Source: Sitta carolinensis (taxonomy: Eukaryota > Chordata > Aves > Passeriformes > Sittidae). Taken from it: 64,000 nucleotides of DNA. The notes under the pieces are model-generated. The model saw only the letters and a program-made list of their open reading frames with translations, had not been told where the DNA came from and searched no databases. The position numbers were made by a program, and so were the translations under genes. Each line of letters opens with the position of its first letter. Positions within the stretch are counted from its first letter, which is position 1. Location of the stretch: NCBI GenBank assembly GCA_032173965.1, contig JAVUNC010000005.1, positions 46,362,501 to 46,426,500 on the forward strand, in the 5' to 3' direction. Shown here one piece after another: positions 1-12,740 of this stretch.

Positions 1-1545
1 AGTTATTTAAGGACATTTGTCCTATGGAGCAGGTACACTTGATTCCCAAACGTTAGAAAGCAGGCTAGGAAGGTAGAACTCAGTATGGCTGAGTAAAGAC
101 CTTCTGGTGGAACTGAAGTGCAAGAAGTAAATGCACAGGCAGTGGAAGCAGGAACACATATCCTGGAAGAATATAAGGTGCTGTGCAGGTGTGTAGGGAT
201 GGAATTAGAAAAGCTAAAGCACATCGTAACTGGCTGTGGATGTGAAGAATAAGGGCTTCTGTAGGTACACTGATCAGAAAAGGATCAAATAAATAAATAA
301 ATGAATAAATAAATAAATTTGGCCCTCCAATAAAAAAAGACAGGAGATGTAGTGACTACTGGCATAGCGAAGATTGAGGTACCAAACAAATATTTTTGCT
401 TCAGTTTCCATTGGCAGCCTCTCTCCCATCTCCTAAGTCTGTGGAACTCAAGGCATAGACTAAGGGAAAGAAGTCTCTCCCCTACTGTAAGAAAAGATCA
501 GGTTCCAGACCATCTGAGGAACCTGAATACACAAAAATCCATGGCACCTAAGGGGATTCATCCCAGGGTCTTCAGGGAATTAGCAGATACAGCTGCAACC
601 GAGATATTGTTTAATATTTTCATCAATAGCATAGTGGGATTGAGTGCACCCTCAGCAAGTTTGTGGGTGACACCACGCTCAGTGGGTGCCATTGATTCCC
701 TGGGATGAAGGGATACCAGGCAGAGGGACCTTGACAGGCTTGGGAAGTGGACCCACGTGAACCTCATGAAGTGCAACAATGTCAAATGCATGGCCCTGCA
801 CCCAGGTCAGGGCTGTTCCAAATACCAGTACAGCCTGCAGGATGAGCTGATTGCAAGCAGCCCTGTATAGACAGACTCAGAGATATGCTTGGATGAAAAT
901 TTGGACGTTAGGTGGCAATGTGCATTCTCTGCTCAGAGAGCCAGTTGTATCCTGGGCCGCATAAAAAAAAAGCATTACAAGCAGGGTGAGAGAGTTGATT
1001 CTCTTCATTCACTCAACTCTAATGAGACCTCATCTGGCGTACTGCATCTACCTCTGGGGTCCTTGGTACAAGAAAGACTTGGGGGAGGGCCGTGAAAATG
1101 ATCAGGGAGCTAGAACACCTTTCCCATGAAGAAAGGCTGGGAGAGAAGTGGTTGTTAGGCCTGGAGAAGACAAGGCTCTGGGCAGACCTCTGTGTGGTAT
1201 TTTGATATATGAAGAGCACTTACAAGAAAGACAGAGAAGGACTTTTCACCAGGGCCTGAAGTGACAGGGCAAGGGGCAAGGTTTTAAAAGTGAAAGAAGT
1301 TAGATTTAAATAGGTTCAAATGAAGAAATTTTTCATTATGAAGTTGGTGGGACACACTGGAACAAGTTGCCAAGAGAATTTGTTGATGCCTTCAATGGAA
1401 GATTTCAAAGTCATGTGGGGTAAGTTTTTGAGCAACCTGATCTAATGAAAGATGTCCTTGCATATGACAACAATGTTGCTCTAGATAATTTTTGAAGGAT
1501 CCTTCCAACATAAATCATGCTGTGATTCCATAATGCTACAACTGA
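1..1545 (+). mobile_element. CR1 LINE fragment, 5' cut by window edge, internally deleted
   Basis: In translation, with many frameshifts and stops, it shows pieces of the avian CR1 ORF2 protein in order: the linker after the endonuclease (VCRDGIRKAKAH, about 190-230), the start of the reverse transcriptase (DHLRNLNTQKSM and IHPRVFRELAD, about 510-590), and then the late RT and C-terminal region (GIECTLSKFVDDT-like, about 640-670, onward). The central RT part is missing. The 3' end near 1,535 has the usual CR1 tail wording (AGGATCCTTCCAAC, GTGATTCCATAA). It is an old, dead copy. The upstream half lies left of position 1 and can be seen in mirror form at 18,830-19,330. Confidence 0.85.
286..318 (+). 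repeat. (AAAT)n microsatellite inside CR1
   Basis: Tandem AAAT units with one AATG variant. The mirror copy lies at about 18,509-18,541 in the right arm. Confidence 0.8.
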
Positions 1546-1639
1546 CATGGGCTCATAGGAAGGACCTTCCTGAAAGCACTTATCTATAAGAGAATAGGAG
1601 AAAAGGGAGTTCTTGAATTCATGACTGAACTTTGGAAAA

Positions 1640-2620
1640 TTTTCATAGAATCATAGTATCAATAAAATATGCTGAGTTGGATGGGACCCATCAGCACCAT
1701 CAAGTCCAACTGCTGGCCACATGCAGGACACCCCAAGAGTCACCCTGTGCCTGACAGCATTGTCCAAACCTTTTTGAGCCATGTCAGGCTGGTGCTGCAA
1801 CCACTTCCCTGTGGAGCCTTGTTCCAGTGCCCAAACACCCTTTGGACAAAAAGCTTTTTCCTGACATCCAACCTAAACCTCTTCTGCCTCAGCTTCATGG
1901 CATTTTCTTGAGTCCTGCTACTAGTCACAGGAGTGAAGAGATCAGTGCCTGCCTCTTCTCTTCCCCTCATGGAGAAGCTGCAGACTGTGATGAGGTCTCT
2001 CCTCACACTCCTCCAGGCTGAATGAGCCAAGTGATCTCAGCTGCTCCTCGTACATCTTCCCCTCCAGACCCTTCACCATCCTTGTGGCCCTCCTTTGAAT
2101 GCTCTCTAACCACTTAATGTCTTTTTACCAACTCTTGCGGTGAGGCCAACCAGTGCAGAGCAGAGGGGACAGTCCCCTCCCTTCACCCAGCTGCCAGTGC
2201 TGTTCCTGATGCCCCCAGGACAGGGTTGGCCCTCCTGGCTGCCAGGGCACTGCTGGCTCTTGTTGAACTTGCCTACAAGCAGGACCCCCAGGTCCCTGTC
2301 TATGGTGGTGTTCCCCAGAATTTCATTCCTCAGTTTGTTCACACAACCAGGATTGCCCTGTCTCAGGTGCAGATTCCAGCACTTGCCCTCGTTAAACCTC
2401 ATATGATTCAAGATTGCCCATCTCCGTAATTTGTCATGGTCTCTCTGCACTTGAGGGAATTGACAACTCCTCCCAGTTTAGTGTCAATGGCAAACTCAAT
2501 ATTCCTTTGGGCCCTGCATCCAAATTGCTAACGAAGAAGTTGAAGAGAATTGGGTGAGGATGGAGCCCTGCAGAACCCCGCCAGTGACAGCCTGGTGTTA
2601 CCCCAGTCACTCTAACTCTT
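1640..2620 (-). mobile_element. CR1 LINE 3' fragment, antisense
   Basis: The minus strand ends in the CR1 tail (ATAGAATCATAG-like at 1,646-1,660 on the plus strand). Upstream in that sense it encodes decayed RT and C-terminal wording: PILFNFFVSNLDAG, HVNLMKF-like NHMRFNEGKC, RDLGVLL, RLDVRKKLF and VFGHWNKAP. It lies tail to tail with the preceding plus-strand CR1, their 3' ends about 100 bases apart. No open frame survives. Confidence 0.85.
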
Positions 2621-3598
2621 TGTGCCTGACGTGTGAGAACCAGTCTGGCAGACATATCAGGTCCTTGGGTCCCCACAGAAGGGAATGTCTGACTACAATT
2701 ACCCTTCTTTTCCTCAAAACAGAGGAGGTCTTGATGTGGGGTACAGATGGTGTTGATCTGGGAGCTCCCTCTGTCCCAGAGGGGCTCCCCTCATCAGTTT
2801 TTTGGCCTTCTATTTCCAGGGCCTCATAGCAGTTGTAGAAGGTACCAGTCCTACTTGTTATGTTTTCAGCAGGAGGAGGAAGAGTCCTCCCAAATATCTC
2901 TGTCCACTGTATTAAAAAAATATTCTATTACCAGAAGGATCAAGGAAATCAATACCTGTTCTGATCTTTCAACCAATCGGCCCAAGGCCAATTGGTATTT
3001 AATAAATGGTCTGTTAGCATGACAACTTTTTAAGGGGAAAACAGAAGACAGAAGTAATTTTGTTTCTACTGAGCACATCATAATAATTGAAGCAATTAAA
3101 TTTTTAAAGTAAGTTCACCCATTAATTAAAGGAATTAAACTTATTTCTCCTTCTCTCTTCCACCTGAAAACCTTTGCAAGATTTCTTTCAATTTCCTTCT
3201 TGGCTTAGCCTAAAGCTAACTGTCTATGGCTGTGAAAAACAAAATTTTAAGAGTCCAGATATGTGGTCAAAATTTTAGAGGACCAGGAAAAGAAACTTCT
3301 AGGAAAGCACAGAGAATGTTCCAGGAATGTGCTGCTACATTGGATGTTTGGAAGTAGGAGAGAGGCCTAGCCTAAACCCAGGAAAATGCATTTGCAAAGG
3401 TTCAAAAGAGTTTAAAGGTAAAAGAATTAGTGACCCCAGGTGATAAGAATGGATTAAGAAAAAGAATTTGAAGGAAATTTGTATGCTACAGAATTATCAC
3501 CCAGAAATTTCTCCCCAGTGGTATGTATCCTTCCCAAGAGATTCACTTCTGCTCCAGTATAGTTCACAACGTGAAATTCACAGCACATTCAGCAGGTG
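2621..3598. other. AT-rich intergenic DNA, no gene recognised
   Basis: Only short, unrelated open frames. CCAAT-like words near 2,970-2,995 have no TATA box or coding sequence behind them. The stretch is duplicated in the right arm. Confidence 0.6.
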
Positions 3599-3894
3599 TG
3601 TTACTGTGACGCAGATAGAAACACACAGTAACACACACAACAGGTGTTCAGGCAGAGAAGAAGAAAGGAAGAAGTTTCGTTTATTGTTGACCTCGTATCT
3701 ATAAGTTTCTGGACAGTGATCAGAGATTGGACAGAGAAGTTCCCACCTCTCCATCTTCACTGGTCACTTGAGAAGTCCATCAGGTGATATCTTTTACAAA
3801 GGAATGCAAACATGATTCTTGTTTATCTTACAATTCATGAGAACTGACTCCACTATAGTAAAACAAATCGGAAGGCTTATTTTCAAAGACAACA
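3599..3894 (-). mobile_element. Solo LTR of an endogenous retrovirus, with target-site duplication
   Basis: A 296-bp element bounded by TG and CA and flanked on both sides by the direct 6-mer CAGGTG (3,593-3,598 and 3,895-3,900). A diverged copy at 23,916-24,213 has a different 6-mer, which proves independent insertion of the same family. On the minus strand it begins TGTTGTC, has an AATAAA signal soon after a TATA-like ACTTATA, and ends CAGTAACA. Six-base duplications are typical of ERVK-like (class II) elements. No internal viral genes remain. Confidence 0.9.
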
Positions 3895-3900
3895 CAGGTG

Positions 3901-5260
3901 GAACTACCATGAAATATAGCATCAGGACAAAACCAAATCCACATCACCTTCTGTTTTTATCCTCACTCACATGATGTTAATCTGGTGGTTGTCTTCCCTA
4001 GAAAAAAGCCTCTCTGAAATGCCACCACATCTCTTGACAGTCTTTAAGCACACCCCAGTCAAGACAACTAGTACCACCAACAAGCTCATAAAACTGACCC
4101 CACCATCATCAAAACCTCACAAGACAGTGTGTGATATTTTATTATCAAAAGATAAAGTGAAAGAAGCCAAATAACTGCATTCACAGCCATATGAATCAAT
4201 CACTGGGGTTTCCAATTCTTTCCCACAATGCACCACAAATGTCCAAACATTCCAAACATGCCTATCCAGTTGCTACCCAACTCATCTCAAGAAAATATAA
4301 TTTTTATGTGTATCCAATTTATCCCACATCACAATAGTCATACATTGGAAAAATCCATGCCATTGCTTCTCTCGACAATTCTGCAGAGAAAATTTTGCTT
4401 AAGTCACTTGAATTATATTATTTAATTAAGCAAATGCCTGCAGATTTACATCTGTTTTTCGTAACAAAAACATGAATACTGCATTTTGGTTTTACTTTGT
4501 TTTTCTTTTTGTAAAATTGCTGATTGTGGCTGATGAAATTCCTGAAATATAACGTAAAAGTAAGCAGAAAAATAAACACTACCTTAAAATAAGAATACAC
4601 AAATCACAAATGTTTATCTACTGAGCATCACGAAAAGAAGCATTTTGGAGAAAAATGGGAATATAGTTCCTTAAAATATTAATACAAAGATGCAGAAAAC
4701 CCAGGAGGACAAAAAAAAAAAAAAAAAAAAACCCAAACAACTTCTATGTGTTATTCTGGTTTTTAAAGACAGATGATTATTTAAGAGAGTTGCTTTTCAG
4801 GTTCATGTTTTTGGTGAGAAATGTCTTTCTTTTACTTTTTATCAAGTTCTACTAGAGCTAAATAGGGCACTATAGCCAAAGGTTTCATTATTTTAAACAG
4901 ATGAAGTTGTGTTATGGAAAACAACTCATAACCCAGACACAGAGCCGAGTGACTGACTACCTTTTGTTATTTGCATTTTTTCAAAGCTAATTTATGCTAA
5001 GATAAGGTCCCGAGATTACCCCCATTTTGCAACATCTCGATGAAAAAACCTCTCAGAAACATGTATCCAATGTCACTGAGAGAGTGGTGTCAGAAGCAAA
5101 GTTTTCATTCAAAAGGAGAAATAAAAATCTTACAGTCCAGCTCTGCATGCAATCCCCACAATTGGGGATTACTGAGGCACCTGAAATTCATTTCCAATCT
5201 CGATTGAAAGAAACGTCACAAGACAAAAATATTCTCTGTCCTCTGCAGGAATGTTAAGAA
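3901..5260. other. AT-rich intergenic DNA upstream of H1
   Basis: No gene recognised. It contains a 21-base A run at about 4,711-4,731 and only short frames. It is preserved almost unchanged in the right arm. Confidence 0.6.
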
Positions 5261-5345
5261 ACAGGGTGGTGCCGCGGTCCAGTTATTTTTTAAGTAAAAA
5301 ACAACTTTTTTGAGAGGTAAGAAGCAGAAGGCGGGCGGCGGAGCA

Positions 5346-5440
5346 GGGGGCGGGGCATGGAACGGGGGCGGGGCATGGAACGGGGGCGGGGCTAGATGTG
5401 CCAGTAACCAATCAGCGCCCGCCGCGGTACTATAAAAGGC
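5346..5440 (+). promoter_or_regulatory. H1 promoter: GC boxes, CCAAT box, TATA box
   Basis: Three tandem 18-bp units containing GGGGGCGGGGC (about 5,346-5,392) form a row of Sp1-type GC boxes. A CCAAT box follows at 5,408-5,412 and a TATAAAA at 5,431-5,437, 45 bases before the start codon. This is the usual order for replication-dependent H1 promoters. I did not find an exact distal AAACACA H1 box. The mirror promoter is at about 13,387-13,482. Confidence 0.85.
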
Positions 5441-5481
5441 TGCGCCGCGGCGGCCGCCGGACATTCTCAACGGTTCCCGCA

Positions 5482-6081
5482 ATGGCGGAGCCAGTGTTCC
5501 CCACTGCCGCGGAGGCAGCGGAGGAAGCATTCGACATGGACCCCGTCGCGGACCCCGCCGCGGACCCCGCCGCGGGACCCCGCGCCGCCAAGCGCGCCCC
5601 CGCCAAGAAGCCGAAGAAGGCGGCGAGCGGCTCCAAAGCCCGCAGGCCCGCGGGGCCCAGCGTCACCGAGCTGATCACCAAGGCCATGTCCGCCTCCAAG
5701 GAGCGCAAGGGGCTCTCGCTCGCCGCGCTCAAGAAGGCGCTGGCCGCCGGCGGCTACGATGTGGAGAAGAACAACGGCCGCATCAAGCTGGGGCTTAAGA
5801 GGCTCGTCAGCAAGGGCACCCTGGTACAGACCAAGGGCACTGGCGCCTCTGGCTCCTTCCGCCTCAACACGAAGCCCGGAGAAGTGAAGGAAAAGGCTCC
5901 CAAGGAAAGGGCGCCTGCAGCCAAGCCGAAGAAGCCGGCGGCCAAGAAGCCCGCCAGAGCCAAGAAAGCCAAGAAGCCGGCGGCCAGAGCGGCCAAGAAA
6001 GGGGCCAAGAGCCCCAGGAAAGCCGCCAAGGCGGGCCGGCCCAAGAAGGCAGCGAAGAGCCCGGCTAAGGCGAAGGTGTAG
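5482..6081 (+). CDS. H1: Linker histone H1, with shortened C-terminus
   Basis: Linker histone that binds the nucleosome dyad and linker DNA in the nucleus. The predicted protein has 199 residues. Residues 1-57 form the N-tail. The winged-helix globular domain covers about 58-131 ([18 protein letters not shown], then YDVEKNN and the [15 protein letters not shown] wing). The rest is a Lys/Ala/Pro tail with several SPxK-like motifs (KSPRK, KSPAK). The start at 5,482 was chosen because it lies about 45 bases behind the TATA box and gives the family-like MAE opening. Two oddities stand out. The N-tail carries an acidic DPAA/DPVA repeat rather than the usual neutral opening. The frame stops at a TAG (6,079-6,081) although recognisable H1 tail codons continue to 6,150. 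It is therefore about 20 residues shorter than typical bird H1 proteins. No introns. The neighbour H2A lies in opposite orientation. It is probably functional, since H1 tails tolerate length change. Confidence 0.85.
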   Translation: MAEPVFPTAAEAAEEAFDMDPVADPAADPAAGPRAAKRAPAKKPKKAASGSKARRPAGPSVTELITKAMSASKERKGLSLAALKKALAAGGYDVEKNNGRIKLGLKRLVSKGTLVQTKGTGASGSFRLNTKPGEVKEKAPKERAPAAKPKKPAAKKPARAKKAKKPAARAAKKGAKSPRKAAKAGRPKKAAKSPAKAKV

Positions 6082-6153
6082 CCCAAAGCGATCAAACCAA
6101 AAGTTGCAATGGCAAAATTGGCCCATCCAAAGAAAGCACCCAAGAAGAAATAA
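6082..6153 (+). pseudogene. Former H1 C-terminal tail behind a premature stop
   Basis: Directly after the TAG the same frame continues for 23 codons (PKAIKPKVA... ending KKAPKKK) to TAA at 6,151-6,153. This is the normal ending style of avian H1. The mirror copy has lost two bases within this stretch, as expected once it was no longer translated. Confidence 0.7.
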
Positions 6154-6196
6154 GCCTTTCTTCGAGGGACGTTCTTCCTCTACATTTAAACCCAAC

Positions 6197-6212
6197 GGCT
6201 CTTTTAAGAGCA
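6197..6212 (+). promoter_or_regulatory. Histone 3' stem-loop (H1, left)
   Basis: GGCTCTTTTAAGAGCA is the SLBP-binding hairpin of replication-dependent histone mRNA. The last base is A instead of C, so the closing G-C pair is lost and the stem has five pairs. Confidence 0.85.
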
Positions 6213-6453
6213 ACCCACAGTTACTTAAAAAATGCTCCAATTGTTTATGTGCAAGCTCTTTCTTTCATAATTAAAGTGTGGGTGTCTATGACGTTGGCAG
6301 CAATGTTAAAGATTATGTTGGCATTTAAAAAGTCACTTCAACTGTAACTAGGAGCAAAACACATAGGTCAAGGGATGAATAATGAAAACTGTTACCATGA
6401 GTAGTTTTTCTCAATACTTAAAAGCAATTTCGCCCTTTAATGAGAGAGTGGGT

Positions 6454-6469
6454 GGCTCTTAAAAGAGCC
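6454..6469 (-). promoter_or_regulatory. Histone 3' stem-loop (H2A, left)
   Basis: Perfect consensus hairpin, GGCTCTTTTAAGAGCC on the minus strand, followed by CACCCA. It lies about 36 bases behind the H2A stop codon. Confidence 0.95.
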
Positions 6470-6505
6470 TTTGGGTAAAACTTTGTAGGCTTTTTTCTTC
6501 GGTGC

Positions 6506-7616
<1,111 letters not shown>

Positions 7617-7649
7617 ACACCCGCTGAAGATACCGCTGCCTAACCCAAA

Positions 7650-7665
7650 GGCTCTTTTAAGAGCC
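7650..7665 (+). promoter_or_regulatory. Histone 3' stem-loop (H2B, left)
   Basis: Perfect GGCTCTTTTAAGAGCC hairpin. The AAAAGAGCT about 15 bases downstream fits the histone downstream element paired by U7 snRNA. Confidence 0.95.
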
Positions 7666-7690
7666 ACCCACATACTCAGTAAAAGAGCTT

Positions 7691-9247
7691 TAATTTCAGC
7701 TATACCTTTGCTCTCAAATAATGTTTTCAGAAGCTAAGGGGTGAATATTAAGTCCCATATATTGAAAAAAAAATACAGAGTAATGCAAATATATGCCATG
7801 TTTTATCGTGTGTGTGTTTTTTTGGGCTTGCATCTTGTTTTCCGTACTGAACCCAGATATTTACTGGCAAGCCTACATTTTACCTATAATGCATTTGTTG
7901 CTCCAATTGCCAGGAGTTGGAAGGGCACCTTCCCTGTGCCATCCATCTCCAGTATGCCCCTAGTCAAAAGTCTTGTCTGACAGGTGTATTGGAAAGGTTA
8001 AAATGCTTTATTTCCCCGATTTCAACTGTGGTCTCTCCCCTGCCTTATCCTGTACTACAGACAAATTATATATTTCCAAGCCATCTGTTTTAAAGGTATC
8101 TTCAATAACTTATTCATTTATAGGGATTTTTTTTTTAGCTCCACAGTTCATCCGTCTTTCCTATCTGAAAAATAAAATGTTTTAAACAAATGCCTTATCA
8201 TTAATTTAGCATTAACCTATTAATTATTGTAAAATTCCAACTAAAAGCTTGTTAAGCATCAAAACTAAGTAGCATTCGTATAAAGGGATTTCTTTAGTCC
8301 CTGATGCCCCCTTATGGTTGCTTCTGAGTTTTCTGGGTTTTATTTTTTTTTTTTTTTTTTAATACATCAGGTTCAGACCTCAGATTCAGACCGTAGAAAA
8401 AATTCCAAATACTGATGAAAACCTGGTCCCTAGGGATACTATGCAAGTGGGACTTGAAAGACATAGAAAATAGCAGAACTTCTTGGGCCGAAAAGTTAAA
8501 TAATGGATACAACATAAAATGGAACAGTTCTTCAGGTTAAAGAATTGGTGTAAATTCAGTAAAAGTCAGTGTCGCCGAACAGAGGCAGCCGAAGTAAAAC
8601 CAAAGCCTCATAAACTAAGCCAATATATGCTGTAGCACTCCTTTGAAATAAGCATGGTTTCTTAATTTCTATTTTTTTCGTTAGATTCGAACATTAAATT
8701 CTTATGGTCCCGGCTTTTTATTTTTTCTGAGTCTCATTTTACTGGGCTCCTGCATATTAAAAAATATTTTTTGTAAAAGAGCTTAATTTTCTAAATTTCA
8801 GTTATAAGTCATCCCCGAGGCTTTGCAGAGAGTAACGTGTGTTTTATGGTTTAGTGGGTGAGGGCAAAAAAAGCAGAGGGATGAAATGTGAAAATTCATT
8901 AGTTCAAGGGAGGTAAGCAGTCTCAAGTAGAATAGAGTTTATATCCCTGTGCCTGCCAGACGACACAGCTCGTAGGGAGAAAGAGGGTTAAGTATATAAA
9001 TGACTGCGTCTTCATTTGTGCCGGGAAAAAAACTATGCGCTTAAAAAAACCTACCTGGTTCCAGAATAGATTCCCTGGGATTCATGGCAATTTTTACCGT
9101 CATAACCTAAAACTCCTGCTTATAATGCAACAACCTGCTCTGTATTATCGTGGAGCAGCTGTTATAAGACCTCAAGGTTCTTTATACACAGACACTCCAC
9201 ACCATGAAGGCTCACCCATCCCCTATTAAAACCCTACTCTTTTAAAA
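7691..9247. other. AT-rich spacer between the palindrome arms, no gene
   Basis: Unlike its surroundings this is AT-rich and unique in the window. It holds homopolymer runs (for example T-rich near 8,343-8,360) and a TATATAAAT word at about 8,993 without coding sequence behind it. No conserved gene was recognised. Confidence 0.6.
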
Positions 9248-9282
9248 ACAGTGTCACAGCTCTTTTTATTGTGCATGGTAGT

Positions 9283-9298
9283 GGCTCTTAAAAGAGCC
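9283..9298 (-). promoter_or_regulatory. Histone 3' stem-loop (H3, spacer)
   Basis: Perfect consensus hairpin in minus sense, followed by CACT and then an AAAAAGAGCTGTG downstream element. Confidence 0.95.
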
Positions 9299-9354
9299 TT
9301 TGGGTCTCTGTGGGTCGCCTCAGTGCCTGGCCGGTCAGGGCTGCAGCAGGAGGC

Positions 9355-9920
<566 letters not shown>

Positions 9921-10700
9921 CGAGCCCCGAGTAGCCCCGCCCACCGGGGCGGGGAGCGCGCCCGTCCTCGCCCCGCCCCTGCCCCCTCCCCGCGGCGCCT
10001 CGCAAGGCGGAGCAGGGCCGGCTCCGCCGCAGCCGAGCGCTGCGGGACGGTCTCTCTGCCCGAGTCCCGGTATCGCCCTCCTTGCTCTAAAGCCCCTCCG
10101 CTCTCGCTCAGCCCCGGCCTCGGGACCGCGGGCTAAAGCTGCCGCCGCCAGCCGCCGCCTTCCCCGAGGGCTCGCGCTTTCTTCCGGCGCAGCTGCGGCG
10201 TTCGGTTCGGGACCGCGGCAGAAAGGCCGAAGGCGCGGGCGGGCGGCAGCCGCCTTCCCTGGCCAAACGGAGCTTTCGCGGCCGCTGTGCCGGGCCGGCG
10301 GAAGGGCCGCGCGTCCTGCGAGGAGCGCGCCCGGGGAAGCGCGGGCTGCGCGCCGCGAGCGCCACCAATGAGCGCCGTGTCGGGAGGCGGGCTCTGCCCG
10401 CCCGCGGGGAGGCGGCGCGCAGTCCTCAATCAGGTCGGACGCAGCGCCGCAACGGCGCGGCGTTGGCTCTGCCCGCCCGCCCGCGGCCCCGTGCACTGCT
10501 CGGCGGGGAGCGCCCGGGGAAACGGCGGCGGCGAGAGAGAGGCGGGCGAGAGCCGCCAAAGAGCCGCACCGGGGAGCCCGTGCTTGGCGCTCCCTGTGCG
10601 GGGACGGCGCAGGTCGGGGGCGAGAACGCGTTTCGCTTTGCTTCCCCGGCTCTGCCCGCGAGAACGCACATTGTGGGGCAGAAGAGTGGACATCAATTTG
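9921..10700. other. CpG island upstream of H3, conserved in three copies, no coding sequence recognised
   Basis: Very CpG-rich and much longer than a histone promoter needs. The same sequence recurs at 27,681-28,440 and, inverted, at 25,450-26,160. It contains a CCACCAATGAGC box with a nearby GGGAGGCGGG (about 10,361-10,390), which could be a second promoter. Long open frames on both strands here are low-complexity Arg/Ala/Pro/Gly by-products of base composition, and no H4 gene is hidden in it. Confidence 0.6.
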
Positions 10701-11158
10701 AGCTCCTTTTGCTCGGAACCGTAACAATAAACAAGAGTACGGGGCTGTCTGAAAGTACCTCTGCTGACAATGCTCTCGGTGGACACCGTCTTCCCTTATT
10801 ATCGTTCAGCAGAGCAACACCACGTACGAGCGGTGAAGGACGTCTTTGCTTCGGCTCTTTCAATAGAGACCGCGGACAGCGTTTATTTGCTGTCTAACCC
10901 GCCGTCCCATACTGTACATACAATAAAACCGGTTCCTATGGATTTTTAATCGAATTATGAACGCCCTCGGATCCGTTGCCGCATATGCAGGACTTAGCCC
11001 ATTTACCACGAACGGCTAATCCTGGTTTCCTTGAAACTTACGGTACTTTTACGCCGTAACTGCCCATTTCCCGCCCAGCCCCCCCCCCCGCAAAGAAAAA
11101 AAGAATGGGACACGTAAGCACCCTACACAGCATCAGCTCTTTTACTGAAAAGGTGGGT
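10701..11158. other. Intergenic DNA between H3 and H2B, no gene
   Basis: Moderate GC content. It includes an AATAAA word in ACAATAAAACC (about 10,919) and a C-run near 11,080. It is also present at 28,440-28,916. Confidence 0.55.
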
Positions 11159-11174
11159 GGCTCTTAAAAGAGCC
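11159..11174 (-). promoter_or_regulatory. Histone 3' stem-loop (H2B, right arm)
   Basis: Perfect consensus hairpin on the minus strand, followed by an AAAAGAGCTGATG downstream element. Confidence 0.95.
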
Positions 11175-11208
11175 TTTGGGTTAGGTCAGCGGTATCTTCA
11201 GCGGGTGT

Positions 11209-12319
<1,111 letters not shown>

Positions 12320-12355
12320 GCACCGAAGAAAAAAGCCTACAAAGTTTTACCCAAA

Positions 12356-12371
12356 GGCTCTTTTAAGAGCC
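12356..12371 (+). promoter_or_regulatory. Histone 3' stem-loop (H2A, right arm)
   Basis: Perfect GGCTCTTTTAAGAGCC hairpin preceded by CCCAAA. Confidence 0.95.
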
Positions 12372-12612
12372 ACCCACTCTCTCATTAAAGGGCGAAATTG
12401 CTTTTAAGTATTGAGAAAAACTACTCATGGTAACAGTTTTCATTATTCATCCCTTGACCTATGTGTTTTGCTCCTAGTTACAGTTGAAGTGACTTTTTAA
12501 ATGCCAACATAATCTTTAACATTGCTGCCAACGTCATAGACACCCACACTTTAATTATGAAAGAAAGAGCTTGCACATAAACAATTGGAGCATTTTTTAA
12601 GTAACTGTGGGT

Positions 12613-12628
12613 TGCTCTTAAAAGAGCG
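12613..12628 (-). promoter_or_regulatory. Histone 3' stem-loop (H1, right arm), weakened
   Basis: In minus sense it reads CGCTCTTTTAAGAGCA. Relative to the left-arm copy one G of the 5' stem is missing, so only five pairs remain and the flanking base differs. Confidence 0.8.
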
Positions 12629-12740
12629 TTGGGTTTAAATGTAGAGGAAGAACGTCCCTCGAAGAAAGGCTTATTCTTCTTGGGTGCTTTCTTTGATGGG
12701 CCAATTTTGCCATTGCAACTTTTGGTTTGATCGCTTTGGG

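Noticed and set aside
5467..6240. Leucine/glycine-rich 257-codon frame opposite H1 (and 12,684-13,397, 30,593-31,354)
   Set aside because: Shadow of the Lys/Ala-rich H1 coding strand, not a membrane protein.
8985..9030. TATATAAAT as the promoter of an extra gene in the spacer
   Set aside because: No conserved frame, hairpin or CCAAT box accompanies it.
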